DNA from: Pseudomonadota bacterium
GTDB lineage: Bacteria > Pseudomonadota > Alphaproteobacteria > Acetobacterales > Acetobacteraceae
DNA: 64,000 bases
Direction: 5' to 3'
Assembly (NCBI GenBank): GCA_021805545.1
Contig: JAJZFB010000046.1
Location: forward strand, 109,501-173,500
Shown here: positions 29,382 to 39,540 of the stretch, one piece after another
Layout: the number at the start of each line of letters is the position of its first letter
Position numbering within the stretch: the first letter of the stretch is position 1
The notes under the pieces: generated by a model
Database searches by the model: none
Told to the model about the DNA's origin: nothing
The model's input: only the letters and a program-made list of their open reading frames with translations
Made by a program: the position numbers and the translations under genes

Positions 29382-30195
29382 GCTGCACCGCGCTGCCATT
29401 CCAGCTTAGCGGCAGGCTGGCCTTGGTTACCGGCGCGCTGGCGAATGTTTTGGCCTGGCAGGCGGCTTCCGCAATGGGGGCCGGTACGTAGCTAATTTGC
29501 GCCGCATAGCCCGCACCATCGCGCGCCACGGACTCAATGCCCAGCAGCACTGCCTGGTCCGCCGCCTGGCGCAGCCCGCAATTGGCGTTCGGGTCCATGG
29601 TCTCGCGCAAATCGCTGGCGGCCAGCACCTTGGTCTGCTTGCCGGTGGCGGTTACCACGGCCAGCACCGTATCTGTCTCGCCCTGGCCGGTAGAGCCGCG
29701 CACGCATAAAAACGGCGTCTGGCCGGTGGGGTTGAGCACCAGGCAGCCATCCAGGCTGTTGCCGGGGTACCAGGCGGTAAGCGCCCAGCCCGTGGCGGTT
29801 TTATGGAAGAGAATCCCGCCGCCAAAATTGGTGACATGCGGCTCGAAACTGCCCAGGTAGGACACGTAGGCCTCGTCCGGCCCGGTGAAATTACCATAGG
29901 CGATGCTGGTTAGCGTAATGCCCAGCCCCGTGCCCGCGCCGCCGTAATCGCTGGAGGGGTAGCCGGGCAGGCTGGCGCAGTCATGCGCGTAACCATCCGC
30001 CCCGGCACTGGCGCCGCCGCATACCAGCGGCAGAAACGCCGCCTGCTCCGCGGCGCTAAGCGCCCGCGGGTCTTGGTTGGCGGCCATGGCGGTGTTGCCG
30101 CCATGCTGCCCTGGCCCCTGGGCACGATGCAGCCACACCCAGCCCGCGCCCAGCACAAGCAGCAGAACCACAAGGGAAAAAAGGACTCGTTTCAT
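29347..30195 (-). CDS. secreted/membrane-anchored hypothetical protein
   Basis: 282 residues from ATG 30195. An N-terminal hydrophobic helix (KRVLFSLVVLLLVLGAGWVWL) acts as signal or anchor. The outer part is rich in Gly and polar residues, with several cysteines (CGGASAG, DCASLPGYP, DGCLVL, FLCVRGS, CGLRQA, ACQAK) that could form disulphides. ITLTSIAYGNFTGPDEAYVSYLGSFEPHVTNFGGG reads like repeated FG-GAP-like strands, but no family is certain. Its 3' end overlaps the convergent AHSA1 gene. Confidence 0.7.
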   Translation of the reverse strand: MKRVLFSLVVLLLVLGAGWVWLHRAQGPGQHGGNTAMAANQDPRALSAAEQAAFLPLVCGGASAGADGYAHDCASLPGYPSSDYGGAGTGLGITLTSIAYGNFTGPDEAYVSYLGSFEPHVTNFGGGILFHKTATGWALTAWYPGNSLDGCLVLNPTGQTPFLCVRGSTGQGETDTVLAVVTATGKQTKVLAASDLRETMDPNANCGLRQAADQAVLLGIESVARDGAGYAAQISYVPAPIAEAACQAKTFASAPVTKASLPLSWNGSAVQLSSDHKFAPAA

Positions 30196-30263
30196 GGCCC
30201 GAGTCTGCGCCGCATTGCGCTTTTTGCCAATATGGGTAAATTTAATGCAATCTAGGGTTTTGT

Positions 30264-30845
30264 ATGCCAATTGCAAACGTAACAAGGCGTGTGGTTCTGG
30301 CTGGGCTTGGCGGCAGCCTGGCAGGGTGCGCAAGCTGGCAGGCGCCGGGCTATACCCTGCCGCCTTTGCCCGCCGCGCGGCCCGGCCCGTATTTGCTTGG
30401 CCCGGGCGATACGCTGAACATACGCATTTACGACCAGCCGCAGCTTTCCGGCAGCTACCAGGTGGATGATAGCGGCTTTATCAACATGCCCTTGCTGGGC
30501 GCCGTGCCCGCCGGCGGCACAAGCACCGCTGCGCTGGAACAGGCCATAACCGCCGGGCTGCAGAAAAACGGGCTGATCCTGCACCCCGCCGTGGGGGCGG
30601 AAATTTCCACCTACCGGCCCTTCTACATTCTGGGCGAGGTGAATAACCCGGGCCAATACCCATACCGCCCGGGCATGACTGCCCTTACCGCAATTTCCAT
30701 CGCCGGAGGCTTCACCTACCGGGCAGAGCAGGACTATGTGGGGGTTACGCGCAATCGCGGCAGTTATACTGCCCAATATCGCGCCTCACCTTCGGCCATG
30801 GTGCAGCCCGGCGATGTCATCACAGTCTTCGAGCGTCGATTCTAG
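30264..30845 (+). CDS. polysaccharide export lipoprotein (Wza/SLBB type)
   Basis: 193 residues. A Tat-like or Sec N-terminus (TRRVVLAGLGGSLAGC) ends in a lipobox. The polysaccharide export domain begins YLLGPGDTLNIRIYDQPQLSGSYQVDDSGFINMPLLG. An SLBB-like part contains YILGEVNNPGQYPYRPGMTALTAISIAGGFT. It is a short form of the outer-membrane capsule export channel. No tyrosine kinase or polymerase genes surround it; an MFS gene overlaps its end by 32 bases, an unusual combination. Confidence 0.88.
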   Translation: MPIANVTRRVVLAGLGGSLAGCASWQAPGYTLPPLPAARPGPYLLGPGDTLNIRIYDQPQLSGSYQVDDSGFINMPLLGAVPAGGTSTAALEQAITAGLQKNGLILHPAVGAEISTYRPFYILGEVNNPGQYPYRPGMTALTAISIAGGFTYRAEQDYVGVTRNRGSYTAQYRASPSAMVQPGDVITVFERRF

Positions 30846-32025
30846 CCATGGCGCCCAGCACGCCATTCCGCGCAATGTGGCCATTGGCTGCGCCGCCGCA
30901 GGGTTTGGCGCTTTCATCAATATGTGGTGCACGCAGCCCATTCTGCCGGTGCTGGCGCAATCGCTGCATGCGGGGCTGGCCGCCACCAACAACACCGTTA
31001 CCGCGCCGCTCGTCGCCACCGCGCTCATCGCCCCGTTCAGCGGCGCGCTGTCGGACAGGTTCGGGCGCAAAATTTTCATCTGCGGGGCGGCGTTTTTGCT
31101 GGTGCTGCCCACCTTGCTTGCCGCCATGGCGCAGAGCCTGGCCGTGCTAACCGCCAGCCGCTTTGCCCAGGGCCTGCTGCTGCCGTTCATCTTCACTGTC
31201 ACCATCGCCTATATGGCCGATGAGTTTCCGCCCGCCACCGCCACCAAGCTGGCGGGCATTTATCTCTCCGGCACCATCTCGGGCGGGTTTTCCGGGCGGC
31301 TGGTCAGCGGGTTTGTCACCGCGTTTTTGGGCTGGCGCGCCGCCTTCGTCACGGTTGGCTGCATCAGCCTTGCCACCGCGCTGCTGGTGCTGTTCCTGCT
31401 GCCGCGCGAGCGGCAATTCCGCCCCGTTACCGGCTGGGGGCAGGCGCTGCGCTCCTTCCCCGGCCATCTCACCAACCCCAGGCTGCTGGCCAATTACCTC
31501 ATTGGCTTCGGCGTGCTGTTTTCGCTGGTCTGTGTCTTCACTTTCCTTAATTTCCGCCTTGCCGCCGCGCCCTATTGGCTTGGCCCGGCGGCCTTGGGCG
31601 GTATTTTCGTCACTTATCTGGGCGGGGTTGCCATAAGCCCCGTGGCGGGGCGCATCGCCGCCCTGCGCGGGCGGCGGCCGGTTATGCTGGCGGCCTTTCT
31701 TGTAAATATGGCCGGGCTGGCGCTTACCCTGCTGGCGCCGCTGCCCTTTATTCTGGCCGGCATATTGCTGCTCTGCCTCGGCATCTTCACGCAGCAAACC
31801 ATCGCCACGGGCTATACGGGCATTGCCGCGGGCAGCGCCAAATCCACCGCCGCCGGGCTGTATGTTACCGCCTACTACATAGGCGGCTCCTGCGGAGGCG
31901 TTCTGCCCAATGCCGCCTGGCACGCCACGGGCTGGCCGGGCTGCGCCGCCATAGCCGCCGCCGTGCAGCTTCTTATGCTCGCCACCGCATGGATGCTGTA
32001 CCGGTGGCAGCCCGCCCACCTTTAA
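30814..32025 (+). CDS. MFS transporter (drug/metabolite efflux type)
   Basis: 403 residues, twelve predicted helices. The MFS motif A is present as LSDRFGRKIFICG between helices 2 and 3, with a weak second copy AGRIAALRGRRPVM between 8 and 9. Early helix FGAFINMWCTQPILPVLAQSLHAG and later TQQTIATGYTGIAAG resemble YnfM/arabinose-efflux-like members. ATG 30814 lies inside the upstream export gene (32-base overlap); no better start leaves the first helix intact. Substrate unknown. Confidence 0.85.
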   Translation: MSSQSSSVDSSHGAQHAIPRNVAIGCAAAGFGAFINMWCTQPILPVLAQSLHAGLAATNNTVTAPLVATALIAPFSGALSDRFGRKIFICGAAFLLVLPTLLAAMAQSLAVLTASRFAQGLLLPFIFTVTIAYMADEFPPATATKLAGIYLSGTISGGFSGRLVSGFVTAFLGWRAAFVTVGCISLATALLVLFLLPRERQFRPVTGWGQALRSFPGHLTNPRLLANYLIGFGVLFSLVCVFTFLNFRLAAAPYWLGPAALGGIFVTYLGGVAISPVAGRIAALRGRRPVMLAAFLVNMAGLALTLLAPLPFILAGILLLCLGIFTQQTIATGYTGIAAGSAKSTAAGLYVTAYYIGGSCGGVLPNAAWHATGWPGCAAIAAAVQLLMLATAWMLYRWQPAHL

Positions 32026-32044
32026 CCCGCCGCCGGAGACCCGC

Positions 32045-33955
32045 ATGCTGCCAGCCCCCAGCCGCCGCGCCCTGCTTGCCACCGCCGCCGCCCTGGCCGC
32101 CAGCCCGGCCTATGGCGCCGCCACGCCCACCATCAAGCTGCGCCTGCTGGAAACCTCGGACCTGCACACATTCGTGGAGGATTACGATTATTACCGCGAC
32201 ACGCGGGATGAAACCGTGGGCCTCACCAAAATCGCCACGCTGGTGAATGCTGCCCGGCGCGAAGCCCGCAATTCCATGCTGTTCGATAATGGCGACGTTA
32301 TCCAGGGCAACCCGCTGGCCGATTACGTGGCCCAGCCCGGCAATTTCCCCGCCGATGGCATACACCCCACCATCCGCGCCATGAACACCATGGGCTACGA
32401 CGCCGCGACACTGGGCAACCATGAGTTCAATTACGGCCTGGCCCTGCTGCAAAAATCGCTCAGCGGCGCCAATTTCCCCTATTGCTCGGCCAATTACCTC
32501 GATGAAAGCGGCGCCCCGGTTCTGCCGCCCACATTGCTGCTGGAACGCGATTTCATTGCCGAGGATGGCGGCACGCACCGGCTTAAAATCGGCATTATCG
32601 GCTTCCTGCCACCGCAAATCGTGGATTGGGACCGCGTGCATCTGCAAGGCCGGGCGCGCAGCGCCGATATTGTGGAGGCCGCGCAAGCCTATTTGCCCGC
32701 TTTGCGCGCGCGGGCAGATTTGGTTTTCGCCCTCTCCCATTCCGGCATTTCCAGCGCCCCGCGCGAGGGGCGGGATGAAAACGCCAGTCTCTACCTCGCG
32801 CAACTGCAAGGCTTCGATGCGATTTTCACCGGCCATTCGCACAAGGTGTTCCCCGGCGCCGATTATGCCAGCGAAAACGGCGTGGATGCCGACCGCGGCA
32901 CGCTGAACGGCGTACCCGCCGTCATGCCCGGATTCTGGGGCAGCGAGCTGGGCATTATCGACCTTACCCTTACCCACAGCGGCGGCAAATGGCGCGTGAC
33001 GGATTTCGCCGTTGCCACCCGCCCCATTGCCGAGCGCGCGGGGCGCGATGTTACATCACTCGCCGCCAATAACACCCGGGTGGATGCGGCGGTGGCGCCG
33101 GAGCACCAGAAAACCCTGGCCTGGATCCGCGAACCCATCGGCAGGCTGGCTCAGCCCGTTACCTCCTACACCGCCCTGGTCAGCGGGGCCGACCCTTCGC
33201 TGGCTTTGGTGAACGAGGCGCAGATTTGGTACGCCACGCCGCTTCTGCCGCCGGAAGCGCGCGGCCTGCCCGTGCTCTCCGCCGCCGCACCGTTCAAGGA
33301 GGGCTATCAGTCGCCCGATAATTACATTGACCTCGCCGCCGGAACCATTGCCATAAAAGACGTGGCCTCGCTTTACATGTACCCCAACACCGTCGCCGCC
33401 GTGCGCGTGAGCGGGGCGGAGCTTGCGGAATGGCTGGAGCACTCCGCCTGCATCTTCAACCGCATCGACCCGGGCGACTCCATGCCGCAGCTTCTGCTCA
33501 ACCCGCATGTGCCGTCTTACACATTCGACGTCATCTCCGGCATTACCTACCAGATCGACATCACCCAGGCCCCCCGGTATGGCTGGCACCGTAAGCGGGA
33601 TGCAAGGCGCATCGTGAATCTCGCCTATAAGGGCGTGCCCGTCTCACCGGACCAGCTTTTCATCGTCATCACCAATAATTACCGGGCGGATAGCGCCTTT
33701 GGCGCTCATCCCTCCGCCATTATGCTGCGCGCGCCAGACCAGGTGCGCGATGTGCTCACCCGTTATATTCTCGGCCAGCCTGAAATTTCCGTCGCCACGC
33801 CCAATATCTGGTCCTTCGCCCCCATCGGCCAGCCGGTGACCGTGAGTTTCGAGAGCGCGCCCGAAGCGGCGCCTTTTCTCGCGCATCTTCCCGGTATGGC
33901 CTGCCTGGGCGATGCCGGAGATGGCTATGCCAGCTACGCCATGCAGCTAAGCTGA
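32045..33955 (+). CDS. cpdB: 2',3'-cyclic-nucleotide 2'-phosphodiesterase/3'-nucleotidase
   Basis: 636 residues, close to E. coli CpdB (647). The N-terminal SRRALLATAAALAASPAYGA is a likely export signal, with RR allowing Tat. The metallophosphatase domain has LLETSDLHTFVEDY, LFDNGDVIQGNPLADYV, TLGNHEFNYGL, FALSHSG and FTGHSHKVFPG. The C-terminal 5'-nucleotidase domain follows (NEAQIWYAT, PDNYIDLAAGTIAIKDV, YPNTVAAVRVSGAELAEWLE). It works in the periplasm, recycling nucleotides for phosphate and nucleosides. GGAG is six bases before the ATG. Confidence 0.93.
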   Translation: MLPAPSRRALLATAAALAASPAYGAATPTIKLRLLETSDLHTFVEDYDYYRDTRDETVGLTKIATLVNAARREARNSMLFDNGDVIQGNPLADYVAQPGNFPADGIHPTIRAMNTMGYDAATLGNHEFNYGLALLQKSLSGANFPYCSANYLDESGAPVLPPTLLLERDFIAEDGGTHRLKIGIIGFLPPQIVDWDRVHLQGRARSADIVEAAQAYLPALRARADLVFALSHSGISSAPREGRDENASLYLAQLQGFDAIFTGHSHKVFPGADYASENGVDADRGTLNGVPAVMPGFWGSELGIIDLTLTHSGGKWRVTDFAVATRPIAERAGRDVTSLAANNTRVDAAVAPEHQKTLAWIREPIGRLAQPVTSYTALVSGADPSLALVNEAQIWYATPLLPPEARGLPVLSAAAPFKEGYQSPDNYIDLAAGTIAIKDVASLYMYPNTVAAVRVSGAELAEWLEHSACIFNRIDPGDSMPQLLLNPHVPSYTFDVISGITYQIDITQAPRYGWHRKRDARRIVNLAYKGVPVSPDQLFIVITNNYRADSAFGAHPSAIMLRAPDQVRDVLTRYILGQPEISVATPNIWSFAPIGQPVTVSFESAPEAAPFLAHLPGMACLGDAGDGYASYAMQLS

Positions 33956-34117
33956 GCCACCCTATTGCAGCTTTTCTGCAACATGCATTGTAAAACCCCG
34001 CCGGGCTGTAAGTTAACACTATGGCAACGCGGCGCTTGGGCCTAAAAGGGGCGCGGATTCACCCGAAAAAAGCAGGGGCTTCCGTCTGGGGTTCGTTTCT
34101 CCGCATTGGAGTATGTT

Positions 34118-34570
34118 GTGTTACGTCGTTTATGCGCCGCCCTTTTGGTTTGCGGCGGTATGGCCATGGCTGGTGCCGCGCAGGCTGGCACGTCTTCTCC
34201 CACAGGCAGATGGTTGACCGCGAGCCGTGATGCCGTGGTTTCTATTGCTCCCTGCGGGAACGGGCTGTGTGGCTATATTGCCGGCATAAAGCTGGACAAC
34301 CCCACAGACCCGCAGCCGCTGGACTGGCGCGGCCAGCCGCAATGCGGCGATGCTATTATCGCCATGACCGCATCTGCCGCGCCAGGCAAATGGCACGGCA
34401 CCATCACCGACCCGCGCAATGGCCGCGTCTGGCAGGCCACGCTCAGCCTGCGCGGCGGCGAATTGCATCTGCGCGGCTATGTCGGCCTGCCTGTATTTGG
34501 CGAAACACAAACCTGGACACGCTATAGCGGCCAGATTAGCACGGGTTGCCTGATTACGATGGCGGGATAG
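34118..34570 (+). CDS. DUF2147 periplasmic protein
   Basis: 150 residues from GTG 34118, chosen because GGAG lies six bases upstream; the TTG at 34106 would overlap that site. The signal peptide is LRRLCAALLVCGGMAMAGAAQA. The mature part follows the DUF2147 pattern: GRWLTASRDAVVSIAPCGNGLCGYIAG, LRGGELHLRGYVGLPVFGETQTWTRY. The function is unknown; it adopts a small lipocalin-like beta sheet. The cysteine pair CGNGLCG may form a disulphide. Confidence 0.87.
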   Translation: MLRRLCAALLVCGGMAMAGAAQAGTSSPTGRWLTASRDAVVSIAPCGNGLCGYIAGIKLDNPTDPQPLDWRGQPQCGDAIIAMTASAAPGKWHGTITDPRNGRVWQATLSLRGGELHLRGYVGLPVFGETQTWTRYSGQISTGCLITMAG

Positions 34571-34589
34571 GCCGCGCGCCTGGTTTGCC

Positions 34590-35384
34590 TCAGCCTATCA
34601 GCCCCGTCATGGGTGTTGAGGCGCTGGCAAAGCCCTTGCGGGGGATGCGCCCGGCACGAAACGCCAGCCGCCCGGCCTCCACCCCCGCCTTCATGGCGCG
34701 GGCCATCAGAATCGGGTCATCGGCCATGGCGATGGCGGAGTTCACCAGCACCGCGTCGCAGCCCAGCTCCATGGCAAAGGTGGCGTCGTAGGCCGTGCCC
34801 ACACCGGCATCGACCAGCACGGGCACTTTGCTCTGCTCGATAATCATCTGGATCATCAGCGGGTTCTGCACGCCCAGCCCAGAGCCGATGGGCGCGCCCA
34901 GGGGCATGATGGCGACACAGCCCATCTCTTCCAGCCGCTTGGCCGCCACCGGGTCGTCCGCGCAATATACCATCACCTCGAACCCATCCTTGATGAGCGC
35001 CCCGGCGGCCAGCAGCGTTGCCGCCATGTCCGGGTATAGTGTGGGTGCGGGGCCGAGCACTTCCAGCTTCACCAGGTTCCAGCCGCCTGCCTCGCGCGCC
35101 AGGCGCAGGGTGCGCACCGCCTCATCGGCCGTGAAGCAGCCGGCGGTATTTGGCAAATAAGTGTAACGCTGCGGGCTTACGTAATCCTGCAGCATCGGCG
35201 CGTTGCGGTCCGAGAGGTTCACGCGCCGCACGGCCACCGTCACCATCTCGGCGCCGGAGGCCTCGATGGCCGCCGCCGTGGTGGGCAAATCCTTGTATTT
35301 TCCGGTGCCTACAACAAGGCGCGAGGAAAATTTGCGGCCCGCCACGGTCCAGGAATCATCCTTCTGCAACGCGCCGTCCTGCAT
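34590..35384 (-). CDS. thiG: thiazole synthase ThiG
   Basis: 264 residues from ATG 35384; TTG 35396 would add four residues. A TIM-barrel that forms the thiazole phosphate of thiamine from deoxyxylulose phosphate, dehydroglycine and ThiS-thiocarboxylate. Visible: [14 protein letters not shown], Schiff-base K106 in [30 protein letters not shown] and [33 protein letters not shown]. thiS lies directly upstream. thiO, thiE and the rest are not in the window, and I found no TPP riboswitch motif ahead of thiS. Confidence 0.96.
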   Translation of the reverse strand: MQDGALQKDDSWTVAGRKFSSRLVVGTGKYKDLPTTAAAIEASGAEMVTVAVRRVNLSDRNAPMLQDYVSPQRYTYLPNTAGCFTADEAVRTLRLAREAGGWNLVKLEVLGPAPTLYPDMAATLLAAGALIKDGFEVMVYCADDPVAAKRLEEMGCVAIMPLGAPIGSGLGVQNPLMIQMIIEQSKVPVLVDAGVGTAYDATFAMELGCDAVLVNSAIAMADDPILMARAMKAGVEAGRLAFRAGRIPRKGFASASTPMTGLIG

Positions 35385-35401
35385 AATTCCGTCCAAAACC
35401 C

Positions 35402-35623
35402 TTAGCCCCCGCCGATAAAATGCACGATTTCCAGCCTGTCGCCCGCCTCTAGCCGCACATCGGCATAGGTGGAGCGCGGCACAATCTCCAGATTCCGCTC
35501 CACCGCCACCTTGCGCGTGTCCAGCGCCAGCCGGGCGATCAGCCCCGCCACGGTCAGCCCCGCCTCGGCCTGCATCGAGTCGCCATTCACGGTCAGGCTG
35601 ATCTGCTCAACGACATTGCTCAT
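35402..35623 (-). CDS. thiS: sulfur carrier protein ThiS
   Basis: 73 residues with a ubiquitin-like fold, ending in the required C-terminal Gly-Gly (HFIGGG). The pattern is [56 protein letters not shown]. The C-terminal glycine is adenylated and thiocarboxylated to donate sulphur to ThiG. The start at 35623 is the usual length; the Shine-Dalgarno is weak. thiG begins 17 bases after the stop. Confidence 0.93.
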   Translation of the reverse strand: MSNVVEQISLTVNGDSMQAEAGLTVAGLIARLALDTRKVAVERNLEIVPRSTYADVRLEAGDRLEIVHFIGGG

Positions 35624-35719
35624 AAGCCACATTATCGGGCCGTGCCCGCTGCCCCGCAAGGCCGTTATCCCCACAAAATTTGGCGTCCACGATTCCGTTA
35701 TGCTAGCGGAAGGCGCATC

Positions 35720-36181
35720 ATGGCCGCACCCCTTATACTCGTCCTTAACGGACCCAATTTGAACATGCTCGGCACGCGCGAACCGGAAATTTACGGCACC
35801 GCGACGCTGGACGATTTGGAAACCCTATGCGCCGAGACAGCCGAAGGGCTGGGCCTGGCCATAGAATGCCGCCAGACCAATGTGGAAGGCGAGCTGATTA
35901 CCTGGGTGCAGGAGGCGCGCGACCGCGCCGCCGGGCTGATTATCAACCCCGCCGGGTATTCGCACACCTCCATCGCCCTTATGGACGCGGTGCTGGCCCT
36001 CGATATTCCCGTGATCGAGGTGCATCTCTCCAACATTCATAAGCGCGAGGAATTCCGCCACCACTCCTATGTATCGCGCGCCGCCACGGGCGTTATTTGC
36101 GGTCTGGGCATTGCGGGCTATAGGCTGGCGCTGATTACCCTGTCCGACATTCTGGAAGAACTGGAAGAAGACGACCAATGA
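35720..36181 (+). CDS. aroQ: 3-dehydroquinate dehydratase, type II
   Basis: 153 residues. Active-site motifs: [18 protein letters not shown] with Arg20 and catalytic Tyr25, [13 protein letters not shown] with His and [18 protein letters not shown]. It converts 3-dehydroquinate to 3-dehydroshikimate in the shikimate pathway. The stop overlaps the accB start by four bases (ATGA). The order aroQ-accB-accC is a familiar alphaproteobacterial cluster. Confidence 0.97.
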   Translation: MAAPLILVLNGPNLNMLGTREPEIYGTATLDDLETLCAETAEGLGLAIECRQTNVEGELITWVQEARDRAAGLIINPAGYSHTSIALMDAVLALDIPVIEVHLSNIHKREEFRHHSYVSRAATGVICGLGIAGYRLALITLSDILEELEEDDQ

Positions 36182-36624
36182 GCCTTTCCTTCGACCCCAA
36201 GACCCTGGCCGAACTGGCAGCTTTGCTGAACGAGACCGGCCTCTCTGAGATCGAACTGGCCGAAGGCGACCGCAAGGTGCGGCTGGCCCGCATGATTGCC
36301 CCTGTTAGCATTCCCGTGGCTGCCGCCCCCGCCGCGCCGCCGCCCCCTGCCGCGGCACCTGCCGCCCCGGCGGCGGATTTGGCCAAGCACCCCGGCGCGG
36401 TGAAAAGCCCGATGGTGGGCGTGGCCTATCTCTCCGCCGAGCCGGGCGCGCCGCCTTACGTAAGCGTGGGCCAGAGCGTGGAGGCCGGTGCCACCTTGCT
36501 GCTGGTGGAAGCCATGAAGACCTTCAACCAGATTAAGGCGCCGCGCGGCGGTGTGGTGAAGCAGGTGCTCGTGACCTCCGGCCAGCCGGTGGAGTTCGAC
36601 GAGCTGCTGCTGATCGTCGAGTAA
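36178..36624 (+). CDS. accB: biotin carboxyl carrier protein of acetyl-CoA carboxylase
   Basis: 148 residues. N-terminal helical part ([29 protein letters not shown]), a flexible Pro/Ala linker (about 42-70) and the biotinyl domain with the biotinylated lysine K114 in [10 protein letters not shown]. It carries carboxy-biotin between AccC and the carboxyltransferase for fatty-acid synthesis. It overlaps aroQ by four bases and is one base from accC. Confidence 0.97.
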   Translation: MSLSFDPKTLAELAALLNETGLSEIELAEGDRKVRLARMIAPVSIPVAAAPAAPPPPAAAPAAPAADLAKHPGAVKSPMVGVAYLSAEPGAPPYVSVGQSVEAGATLLLVEAMKTFNQIKAPRGGVVKQVLVTSGQPVEFDELLLIVE

Positions 36625-36625
36625 C

Positions 36626-37963
<1,338 letters not shown>

Positions 37964-37974
37964 GGGGGACGATT

Positions 37975-38009
37975 CAGCGGCGGTTATTTCCCTCCCTAAG
38001 CCGCCGCTG
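37975..38009. terminator. hairpin after accC
   Basis: CAGCGGCGG (37975-37983) pairs with CCGCCGCTG (38001-38009) over a 17-base loop, twelve bases after the accC stop. There is no T-tract, so it is a possible rather than certain terminator. The rest of the gap to 38085 shows nothing. Confidence 0.4.
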
Positions 38010-38084
38010 GCAAACGTATCGAGCCGCCTCAAGACTAACCGATCCAGGTCCACGCCATAACAGTATAACGGCGTGGTTCGTATA

Positions 38085-38594
38085 TCAGCCGCTGGCGGGG
38101 TATCCCTCGATCACGACCACTCTATGCAGGTTGGAGCTTTCTGCCCCTGGTGGTGCTTGGCCGGTTTGCGTATCAAGAGGTACGATACGGGCTTTTATAG
38201 AAAGACGTGGAATCCCAGCATCCACCAGTTGATTGGTAGCCCATTCAACCCGTTCCCACGCCAAAGTATTTCTGCTGACTGGCGCTTCCGAAGGATCGAC
38301 AAATCCAGAGACGAGTACCTTCGAAAAGCCGAACTGCTTATAAGCCTGAGCAATATTCGAAAAATATGCCGGCAGGCCTTTGCCCGTATCTCTTGTATCG
38401 TAACGTTTAAAACGAAGAAGATATGTATGAGGCATAGGCGGTGCGTCGCACGAGCATAACGAGGCCGTCTTGTTTGGCTTTGAAAATTTAGTCTGAGGGA
38501 CACACCCAGTTACTTGCAGAATGACCAAAAACGCCAGAACTGTTCGCACTACGGATAACAACAGATGGTCTTTAGCCAATCGACATTGTGGCAC
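38085..38594 (-). CDS. OmpA-like domain lipoprotein
   Basis: 169 residues starting at GTG 38594, with AGGAGGA five bases upstream. The signal ends in the lipobox LQVTGC. A CSCDAPP segment follows, then an OmpA/MotB-like fold: VSGFVDPSEAP, RNTLAWERVEWATNQLVDAGI, and NLHRVVVIEGY in place of the usual NRRVxI. This suggests an outer-membrane lipoprotein touching peptidoglycan, although the peptidoglycan-binding Asp/Arg pair is only partly kept. GC is visibly lower than in the neighbours, so it may be acquired. Its partners are not here. Confidence 0.72.
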   Translation of the reverse strand: MPQCRLAKDHLLLSVVRTVLAFLVILQVTGCVPQTKFSKPNKTASLCSCDAPPMPHTYLLRFKRYDTRDTGKGLPAYFSNIAQAYKQFGFSKVLVSGFVDPSEAPVSRNTLAWERVEWATNQLVDAGIPRLSIKARIVPLDTQTGQAPPGAESSNLHRVVVIEGYPASG

Positions 38595-38725
38595 TGCTTC
38601 CTCCTGGGTAGGGCAGGATTATTTATGTTTGCCACGAAACCGTTACGAGAACAATCAGAGGTCTTAGCGTTGGAGAAGCCCGGAACACGTACCTGGCTTC
38701 TCCAATCACCGGTTCTTACACCAGC

Positions 38726-39526
38726 CTACCTTCTCGCATTCGGGTCCGGGTTCCACTCCGGCGCGCGTTTCTCAGCGAAAGCCTGCGGCCCTTCGACAAA
38801 ATCCGGGTGTGCCCAATGCGATTTCAGCAACTCCCAGCCGAAATCCGGCGCGGCGGGGTCGTGCATTTCCGTAGCACCCCAGATGGCGCGTTTGGTGAGC
38901 GCCATGGCCTGCGGAGAGTTTGCGGCAATCGCCTGGGCCAGTTCCTTGGCGCGCGCTACGGTCGCAACGGCGTCTTCTTCCAGCAAATCCACCATGCCAA
39001 GCTGGTAGGCGCGCTCGGCCGGCATGCGGTACGCCTTGCCCGCCAGCCCCAGCAGCAGCGCGGCACCCAGCCCGGCGCGCCGCGCAATGCCGATGGATTC
39101 CAGCCCCGAAACCTGCCCGACGCTGACATGCGTATCCATGAAGGCGGCTTTTTTCGAGGCGATGACGATATCCGAATCCGCAACAAAATGCAGCCCGCCG
39201 CCATTGGCCAGGCCGTTAACGGCACAGATAACCGGCTTGGTAACGCGGCACATGCGCGGGGAGAAGCGGTTTACCGCCGCGTTGGGTTTGTTGTGCAGCG
39301 AGCCAACACCCATTTCCAGCTTGCTTACCGAGGCACCGGTGCAAAAATGCCGCTCGCCCGCGCCGGTGATGATGGCAACACGGATATTGGCGTCGTCCTC
39401 AACCCGCGCCCAGGCTTCTTCCAGCCCGATGAGCATGTCCGGCGTCATCGCATTGCCCTCGGCCGGGCGGTTGAGCGTGAGGGTGGCAACAGCGCCGTCC
39501 AGCTCGAAAAGAAGGGACTGGTCCAT
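38726..39526 (-). CDS. enoyl-CoA hydratase/isomerase-family protein
   Basis: 266 residues, crotonase fold. Oxyanion segments are FCTGASVSKLE and NGLANGGGLHFVADSD. The two hydratase glutamates are missing: GGGLH instead of GGxE, and THVSVGQVSG instead of xPExxxG. So it is probably not a plain hydratase; an isomerase, thioesterase or retro-aldol activity is possible. It is the last gene of the second catabolic block, 14 bases after an acyl-CoA dehydrogenase gene. The preceding gap (38595-38725) holds no gene. Confidence 0.85.
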   Translation of the reverse strand: MDQSLLFELDGAVATLTLNRPAEGNAMTPDMLIGLEEAWARVEDDANIRVAIITGAGERHFCTGASVSKLEMGVGSLHNKPNAAVNRFSPRMCRVTKPVICAVNGLANGGGLHFVADSDIVIASKKAAFMDTHVSVGQVSGLESIGIARRAGLGAALLLGLAGKAYRMPAERAYQLGMVDLLEEDAVATVARAKELAQAIAANSPQAMALTKRAIWGATEMHDPAAPDFGWELLKSHWAHPDFVEGPQAFAEKRAPEWNPDPNARR

Positions 39527-39540
39527 ATCGTCCTCCGTTT

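Noticed and set aside
33956..34117. Small plus-strand ORF (34021-34230) before the DUF2147 gene
   Set aside because: Overlaps the DUF2147 signal-peptide region in another frame and has no Shine-Dalgarno.
35624..35719. TPP riboswitch ahead of thiS
   Set aside because: Neither the CUGAGA nor the ACCUGAUC-type consensus segments are present in this gap.
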